64,000 nucleotides of DNA, taken from assembly GCF_020544465.1 (NCBI RefSeq), contig NZ_CP066126.1, positions 930,001 through 994,000 of the forward strand. Reading direction: 5' to 3'. A model generated the notes under the pieces. That model was given only the letters and a program-made list of their open reading frames with translations. It did not search any database and was not told the DNA's origin. This document shows positions 58,581 through 64,000 of the stretch, piece by piece. Source of the DNA: Chromobacterium rhizoryzae. Lineage in GTDB: Bacteria; Pseudomonadota; Gammaproteobacteria; Burkholderiales; Chromobacteriaceae. Each line of letters begins with the position of its first letter. The stretch's first letter is position 1. The position numbers and the translations under genes were made by a program.

Positions 58581-58588
58581 CTTGCCGC

Positions 58589-59287
58589 TTATTCGGGACG
58601 ACGGCAGGCCATCAGATAATTGACGGCGGTGTCGTCGCCCAGCGCGTAGATGCGCGTCAGCGGGTTGTAACTCATGCCGCGGACGACATCCAGCTCCAGA
58701 CCGGCGTTGCGGGCCATGCGCGACAATTCCGAAGGCTTGAGGAAGCGCGCGTATTCATGGGTGCCGCGCGGCAGCATGTTCAGCACGTATTCGGCGCCGA
58801 TCACCGCCAGCAGATAGGATTTGGCGTTGCGGTTGAGCGTGGAGAAAAACACCCAGCCGCCGGGTTTGACCAGGCTGGCGCAGCTGCGCACCACGCTTTG
58901 CGGGTCCGGCACGTGTTCCAGCATTTCCATGCAGGTGACCACGTCGAAGCTGGCCGGCGCTTCCTCCGCCAGTTCTTCCACCGCCACGCAGCGGTAATCC
59001 ACCGCCACGCCTGACTCCAGGCTGTGCAGCTGAGCCACTTTCAGCGATTTCTTTGCCAGGTCGATGCCGGTGACGCCGGCGCCGCGCGCGGCCATGCTTT
59101 CCGCCAGGATGCCGCCGCCGCAGCCCACGTCCAGCACTTGCTTGCCGGCGATGGCCGCGCGCGCGTCGATGAAGTCCAGGCGCAGCGGATTGATTTCATG
59201 CAGCGGCTTGAATTCGCCGCTCATGTCCCACCACTTGTGCGCCAGCTGGCTGAATTTGTCGATTTCGGTTTCGTCTACATTAATCAT
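58589..59287 (-). CDS. ubiG: Ubiquinone biosynthesis O-methyltransferase UbiG
   Basis: 232 residues. It has WWDMSGEFKPLHEINPLRLDFI at the N-terminus and the SAM motif VLDVGCGGGILAESMAARG. It catalyses both O-methylations in ubiquinone synthesis. The ATG at 59287 overlaps the end of the upstream deaminase gene by 2 codons in space (deaminase stop 59292-59290), so the two are coupled. Confidence 0.95.
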   Translation of the reverse strand: MINVDETEIDKFSQLAHKWWDMSGEFKPLHEINPLRLDFIDARAAIAGKQVLDVGCGGGILAESMAARGAGVTGIDLAKKSLKVAQLHSLESGVAVDYRCVAVEELAEEAPASFDVVTCMEMLEHVPDPQSVVRSCASLVKPGGWVFFSTLNRNAKSYLLAVIGAEYVLNMLPRGTHEYARFLKPSELSRMARNAGLELDVVRGMSYNPLTRIYALGDDTAVNYLMACRRPE

Positions 59288-59289
59288 GA

Positions 59290-60609
59290 TTATTTCGCCA
59301 GAATGCGATGACGCCAATCTTCCGCGCGCGCCTTGAGCGCGGCTTCGTCCAGAGTTTTGAGTTGGCGTTGTTCCAATAGGGCCTGACCTTTGACCCAGAC
59401 ATGGCTGACTTGTTCGCGGCCGGCCGCGTAGACCACGTGGGAGATCGGATCGAAGGCCGGCGCGGTTTCGATGGCGGACAGGTCGATGGCGATCAGGTCG
59501 GCTTGCTTGCCGGTCTTGATCGAGCCGACTTTGTCGGCGATGCCCAGCGCGCGTGCGCCGTTGAGCGTAGCCATGCGGATGGCGGCGGCGGCGGGCACCG
59601 AGGTGGGGTCCAGCGTGCCCACTTTGGCCAGCAGCGCCGCCAGCCGGGTTTCCGCCAGCATGTCCAGTTTGTTGTTGGAGGCGGCGCCGTCGGTGCCTAT
59701 GCCCACCGCGATGCCGGCCTGCAACATCTTGGGAATGGGGGCGATGCCGGAAGCCAGCTTCATATTGGACGAGGGATTGTGCGCCACCGACACGCCGTGC
59801 TTGGCCGCCAGTTCGATTTCCTCGTCGTTCAGATGCACCATGTGGGCGGCGATCAAGCGCGGCGACAGCAGGCCCAGCTGTTGCAGGCGGGCCAGCGGGC
59901 GCTGGTGCCGCTCCTTGACGCTGTTGCTGACCTCGTCCGCGGTTTCGTGGATATGGCAGTGGATCAGCATGTCTTCCTGTTCCGCCAGCGTCACAACCTT
60001 GGCGAAGGTGTCGTCTGACACCGTGTAGGGCGCGTGCGGCGCCAGGGTGAAGGTGATCAGTTCTTCGCCCAGGAACTGGCGGCGCTCGGCCAGGGACTTG
60101 CTGATGTAGTCGTCGGCGTTGCTGGCGTAATTGGTGGGGAACTCCAGGATGGAACAGCCGACAAAAGTGCGCATGCCGGAGGCCAGGCCGGCGCGGGCCA
60201 TCGCGCCGTGATAGAAATACATGTCGTTGATGGTGGTGGTGCCGCCGCGGATCATCTCCCCCATCGCCAGCAGCGCGCCGTCGAACACGAAATCGTCGCG
60301 CACGTGTTTGCCCTCGGCCGGCCAGATATGATTGGTCAGCCAGTCCATCAGCGCCTTGTCGTCGGCGAGGCCGCGCAAGAGCGTCATCGCGGAGTGGCCG
60401 TGCAGATTGATCAGGCCCGGCATCAGCACGTGGTTGGGCAATTCCACGCGTTGATCCGCTTCCAGCGCGCCGGCTTGGTCGGCTGGAATAATCGCGGCAA
60501 TCCTGCCATCCTTCAGAGCAATGGCGTGGTTTTCCAGGATTTCGCCGTCTTCCTCGACGGTAATGATCCAGCGGGCGGTGATAATTTTGTCATAACGGGA
60601 CTGGGACAT
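59290..60609 (-). CDS. mtaD: 5-methylthioadenosine/S-adenosylhomocysteine deaminase (TRZ/ATZ family)
   Basis: 439 residues, amidohydrolase. The metal motif MPGLINLHGHSAM, then APHAPYTVSD, IHCHIHETADEV, AAHMVHLND and GTDGAASNNKLDM. It deaminates MTA, SAH or related adenosines. AGGA lies upstream of ATG 60609; a longer frame to 60870 has no family character. It is directly followed by ubiG, a SAM-dependent enzyme that releases SAH, so local SAH removal is plausible. Confidence 0.9.
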   Translation of the reverse strand: MSQSRYDKIITARWIITVEEDGEILENHAIALKDGRIAAIIPADQAGALEADQRVELPNHVLMPGLINLHGHSAMTLLRGLADDKALMDWLTNHIWPAEGKHVRDDFVFDGALLAMGEMIRGGTTTINDMYFYHGAMARAGLASGMRTFVGCSILEFPTNYASNADDYISKSLAERRQFLGEELITFTLAPHAPYTVSDDTFAKVVTLAEQEDMLIHCHIHETADEVSNSVKERHQRPLARLQQLGLLSPRLIAAHMVHLNDEEIELAAKHGVSVAHNPSSNMKLASGIAPIPKMLQAGIAVGIGTDGAASNNKLDMLAETRLAALLAKVGTLDPTSVPAAAAIRMATLNGARALGIADKVGSIKTGKQADLIAIDLSAIETAPAFDPISHVVYAAGREQVSHVWVKGQALLEQRQLKTLDEAALKARAEDWRHRILAK

Positions 60610-60863
60610 GGGGCAATCCTGGCGCGATTTTGAAGTGACGTGGATTGTAGGCCGAGGCCAAATGCAAGGCAATGACGGAGCGCGGGAAGCGGCGGCGAAG
60701 CAGGCCGGCGCAAGGCTTGCCGGATCCGGGCTTGACAAGGCGATGACTAGTGAATATTCCAGCATTTTGCCGCGATTATCCGGTGTATACTTTTGAAAAT
60801 ATGAACAACTGACGCATGGGCTCAATTGCCTGCGGCTAATGGCGAGCGATAATAAACGCAAAC

Positions 60864-63674
60864 ATGGCACACCACGCTGACGATAAATCCACAGCCAGTA
60901 CCGGCCTTTCCCTCAGGGCTGTCTTTCTCATCGCCGTGGTGCTGGGCTTGCTGATTCCTGCGTCCATCATCAGTTATCTGAGTTTCAATATTCAACGGGA
61001 CGCGTTGACCGCCCAGTTGGAAACCGATCAAAAACGCCTGCTGGACATCGTCGCTCTGGGTATGCAGGAGCCTTTGTGGAATCTGAGCCGCCAGGCCGGC
61101 AACCCGTTGATCGCTTCGGTGATGGAAGACGCGAGGGTGGTTTCCATCCGCGTCACCGACACCCAGTCCAATCAAATCTTTCTGTCTTCGGTGCGCGCGG
61201 AGCGCCGCATCGGCAGTGTCTCCTTCGTGGAAAAACCGGTGATCTACCGCGGCGAGGAAATCGGCCAGGTGACGCTGGAATTCGACAATGAACACCTCGC
61301 CATCGCGCTCAACAACCAGATCAAGAATATTCTGATGATTCTGGCGGCGCAGCTGGTGTTGTCCATTCTGCTGATCATGAGCATTCTGCACTCGCGCTTC
61401 CTCAGCCCGATGAAGGCCCTGACCGAACAGGCGCGCTTGCTGGCCGAACTCAAGCTGGACCGGCCGTTCGAATGGCAGCGCCGCGACGAGATCGGCCATC
61501 TGGGCAAACACCTGGAATGGACCCGCGCCGAACTCAAGCGCTTGCTGGACGAGTTGCGCGCCAAGACGCTGGCGCTGGAAGCGGACATTTCCCGCCGCCG
61601 CGAGGTGGAGGACGCGCTGCGCCGCTCCGAGAACAAATACCGCGAACTGTTCTGGTCCAACCTCGACGGCATTGTGATCAGTTCGCTGGACGGCCAGGTG
61701 ATAGACGCCAACCCCGCCTTCCTCAACCTGATGTGCTACAGCCTGGATCAGCTCAAGCTGCAGAATTTCTGGACGCTGGTGGGGCCGGAGAGCGAGGCGC
61801 TGGAGCGCTTCAATCTGGACAACAAGGTATTGCGCTTCGGCTACTGCGACGAGTTCGAGGCCACCTATATCAACCGTTTCGGCAATCCGGTGCCGGTCAG
61901 CGTCAAGACCGTGGCGATGCGCGACGCCTTCGGCCGCATCAATGCGGTATGGCGCATGGTGCGCGACATCTCCGAGAAACGCGCGGCGGAGGAGAGGGTG
62001 CAACTGGCCGCCAAGGTGTTCGAGAACACCGTGGAAGGCATCATGATCACCGACGCGGACAAACGCATCCGCAGCGTCAACCGCGCTTTCACCGAGATCA
62101 CCGGCTACACCCAGCACGAGGTGCTGGGCCAGAAGACCAGCGTGCTGTCCTCCGGCCGCCACGACCAGCCCTTCTACGAACAGATGTGGCAGTCCATCGC
62201 CGACCACGGCTCCTGGCAGGGTGAATTGTGGAACCGCCGCAAGAACGGCGAGGTGTTCCCGGAATGGCTGGCGATCAACGCGGTGCGCAACAGCCTGGGC
62301 GAAATCACCCATTACGTGGCCATCTTCAGCGATCTGACCGAGCGTAAGGCGGCCGACGAGCGCATCCAGTTCCTTGCCCATTTCGATGTGCTGACCAGCT
62401 TGCCCAACCGCGTGCACATGCAGGACCGGGTGGAGCTGGCTATTCACAACGCCGGCCGCGACAACGAGCGGCTGGCCTTGTTGCTGCTGGACCTGGACCG
62501 CTTCAAGACCGTCAACGAATCGCTGGGCCACACCGCCGGCGACACCCTGCTGCAGGTGGCGGCGGACCGGATCAAGGGCGTGCTGGGGCCGGGAGAGATG
62601 CTGGCGCGCCAAGGCGGCGACGAGTTCATCGTGCTGCTGCCGGTGATTTCCGATCCGGGCGAGGCGGCGATGGCGGCGGAGCGCATCCGCGACGCCTTCA
62701 CCGCGTCGATAGAGTTGCACAATCATGTGATCACCATCACGCCGTCCATCGGCATCAGCGTCTACCCGGACGACGGCCGCGACTACGAGACTCTGGTGCG
62801 CAACGCCGACGCGGCGATGTACCACGCCAAGTCCTCGGGCCGCAACAGCTACAAGTTCTACACCGCCGACCTCAACGCCCGCGCCCGCGAAATCCTGGCG
62901 ATTGAAAGCCAGCTGCGTTTCGCGCTGGAGCGCGAGGAGTTCGTGCTGCATTATCAGCCGCAAGTGGAAATGGCCAGCGGCCGCATCATAGGCGCCGAGG
63001 CGCTGATCCGCTGGAACCATCCGTCGCTGGGCGTGCTGGGGCCGGTGCGTTTCATCGAGGTGGCGGAGGAGCGCGGCTTCATCGTGCAGATCGGCAACTG
63101 GGTGATAGGCGAGGCCACGCGCCAGCTGGCCGCCTGGCGCAGCCAGGGCCTGCCGGAACTGACTCTGGCCATCAATCTGTCCGCCTTGCAGTTCCGCCAG
63201 TCCGATCTGGCGGATCAGATCACCTCGGCGCTGGCCACCAACGGCCTGCCCGGTCACGCGCTGGACATCGAGGTGACCGAGAGCGTGGTGATGGAAGACG
63301 CGATGGCCACCATACAGGCCATCGACAATATGAAGAATATGGGGCTGAAGCTGTCCATCGACGACTTCGGCACCGGCTATTCCAGCCTGTCCTATCTGAA
63401 GCGCTTCAAGGCGGACAAGCTGAAGATCGACCGTTCCTTCGTGCGCGACATCCCGCACGACGCCGACGACACCGCCATTGCCCGCGCCATCATCAATATG
63501 GCCAAGAACCTGAATATGAAGGTGGTGGCGGAAGGGGTGGAAACGATAGAGCAATGGCACTTCCTGCAACGCGAAGGCTGCGAATACGTGCAAGGCTACT
63601 TGATCGCCCGGCCGCTGCCGGCGGACGAGTTCGTCAAACTGCTGGCCCAGGATTGCCTGTTGCCGCAGGAGTGA
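60864..63674 (+). CDS. GGDEF-EAL c-di-GMP enzyme with periplasmic sensor and two PAS domains
   Basis: 936 residues. Two membrane helices (about 18-40 and 153-175) flank a periplasmic domain, then a HAMP-like linker, PAS 1 (about 250-370), PAS 2 (375-495), GGDEF (motif intact near 584, RQGGDEF) and EAL (EALIRW near 711, with IDDFGTGYSSLSYLKRFKADK and VAEGVET). Both catalytic signatures are intact; no RxxD inhibition site is seen before GGDEF. It could synthesise or degrade c-di-GMP. A TATACT at about 60784 may be the -10. Confidence 0.92.
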   Translation: MAHHADDKSTASTGLSLRAVFLIAVVLGLLIPASIISYLSFNIQRDALTAQLETDQKRLLDIVALGMQEPLWNLSRQAGNPLIASVMEDARVVSIRVTDTQSNQIFLSSVRAERRIGSVSFVEKPVIYRGEEIGQVTLEFDNEHLAIALNNQIKNILMILAAQLVLSILLIMSILHSRFLSPMKALTEQARLLAELKLDRPFEWQRRDEIGHLGKHLEWTRAELKRLLDELRAKTLALEADISRRREVEDALRRSENKYRELFWSNLDGIVISSLDGQVIDANPAFLNLMCYSLDQLKLQNFWTLVGPESEALERFNLDNKVLRFGYCDEFEATYINRFGNPVPVSVKTVAMRDAFGRINAVWRMVRDISEKRAAEERVQLAAKVFENTVEGIMITDADKRIRSVNRAFTEITGYTQHEVLGQKTSVLSSGRHDQPFYEQMWQSIADHGSWQGELWNRRKNGEVFPEWLAINAVRNSLGEITHYVAIFSDLTERKAADERIQFLAHFDVLTSLPNRVHMQDRVELAIHNAGRDNERLALLLLDLDRFKTVNESLGHTAGDTLLQVAADRIKGVLGPGEMLARQGGDEFIVLLPVISDPGEAAMAAERIRDAFTASIELHNHVITITPSIGISVYPDDGRDYETLVRNADAAMYHAKSSGRNSYKFYTADLNARAREILAIESQLRFALEREEFVLHYQPQVEMASGRIIGAEALIRWNHPSLGVLGPVRFIEVAEERGFIVQIGNWVIGEATRQLAAWRSQGLPELTLAINLSALQFRQSDLADQITSALATNGLPGHALDIEVTESVVMEDAMATIQAIDNMKNMGLKLSIDDFGTGYSSLSYLKRFKADKLKIDRSFVRDIPHDADDTAIARAIINMAKNLNMKVVAEGVETIEQWHFLQREGCEYVQGYLIARPLPADEFVKLLAQDCLLPQE

Positions 63675-63707
63675 GCTGACCCAAGGGCAGGGACGGGAGC
63701 GCGCGGA

Positions 63708-64000
63708 TGACTTTCAAGATTGGCGACGAGGCGGTGGATGTCGGCAAGGAAGTGCTGTCGCGCAGCCTGGATTTCGTGCCCATTCCCATCCTGATCTCGG
63801 AATCCGACGCCAAGCTGGACCAGCCCGGCCGGCGCGTGCATCGCTATCTGAACCGCGCTTTCCTGCAGCAGATAGGCTACACGCTGGAGCAGATGCCGGA
63901 CATGGAGGCCTGGTTCCGTCTGGCTTATCCCGATCCGGCCTACCGCTTGGAGGTGGAGCAAAGCTGGCTGCAGGCGGTGAAGGACAGCCTGGCGCTGGGC
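63708..64000 (+). CDS. Probable sensor protein, N-terminal part (3' end outside window)
   Basis: ATG 63708 with GGGAG upstream begins a frame open to the window edge (97 residues). The segment LDFVPIPILISESDAKLDQP, YLNRAFLQQIGYTLEQMPDMEAWFRLAYPDP has the feel of a PAS domain (N-R-A-F, I-G-Y-T). It starts 33 bp after the GGDEF-EAL gene and is probably in its operon. The output domain lies beyond the window. Confidence 0.75.

Noticed and set aside
57868..58623. 251-codon plus-strand ORF antisense to the GntR gene and through the intergenic region
   Set aside because: No SD, runs through a strong terminator, and its first part is antisense to a clear regulator gene.

Overview
The window looks like chromosomal DNA from a GC-rich Betaproteobacterium of the Neisseriales, most likely Chromobacterium or a close relative. 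This is inferred from gene order and protein character (pilZ-tatD, surE-pcm-nlpD-rpoS, folB/plsY divergence, rpsP-rimM-trmD-rplS, a DUF1484-type protein); no database was searched. I see no rRNA, tRNA, CRISPR array, transposase or intact prophage. Nearly all of it is core genome, and the accessory signal lies in intergenic repeats, RNA leaders and a broken toxin gene.

Layout. 1-2313 (+): end of pilZ, tatD, a Cys-repeat secreted protein and a metallo-beta-lactamase-fold hydrolase. 2358-6000 (-): creA, aroQ-type chorismate mutase, trpS behind a Trp-codon leader peptide, a 99-aa orphan, and ppsR divergent from ppsA (6323-8710 +). 8846-13888: small envelope proteins, a cysteine-free peroxiredoxin-like protein, dctA, a periplasmic binding protein, marC and a DUF1484-type gene behind a structured leader. 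14318-15063: hicAB with hicA interrupted by a repeat element. 15156-21349: rlmL with a large Arg-rich repeat domain, mutY and relA. 21650-25968: deoC-deoA-deoB-deoD. 26202-26308: candidate anti-Shine-Dalgarno sRNA. 26468-34984: rplM-rpsI, argC, erpA, cheR, dadA, purT-truncated globin, small secreted protein, thioesterase, folB and plsY. 35047-39852: deacetylase-fold enzyme and a moxR-DUF58-tgpA operon. 39905-44521 (-): nadA and surE-pcm-nlpD-rpoS. 44710-48392: CDF metal exporter and a Pat-type acetyltransferase. 48499-52086: rpsP-rimM-trmD-rplS, ogt, xerD. 52140-55159: clpSA and a cold-shock gene. 55245-58091: mdtH, a LysR regulator and a GntR/FCD regulator. 58589-60609: MTA/SAH deaminase and ubiG. 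60864-64000: a GGDEF-EAL protein and the start of another probable sensor.

How the parts connect. PpsR controls PpsA by reversible phosphorylation. The deo genes break down deoxynucleosides. surE-pcm-nlpD feed into the stationary-phase sigma factor. ClpS is the adaptor of ClpA. RelA makes the stringent alarmone. The distal pair of genes points to c-di-GMP signalling.

The most interesting items are: (i) a 17-residue leader peptide with three consecutive Trp codons and mutually exclusive hairpins ahead of trpS; (ii) a compact sRNA candidate with its own promoter, an exposed CCTCC-rich stretch and a strong terminator after the deo operon; (iii) a MITE-like repeat family, three copies of which start exactly at the stop codon of the preceding gene in the same polarity, while the fourth has disrupted hicA; (iv) a long paired leader upstream of a coupled micro-ORF and the DUF1484-type gene.
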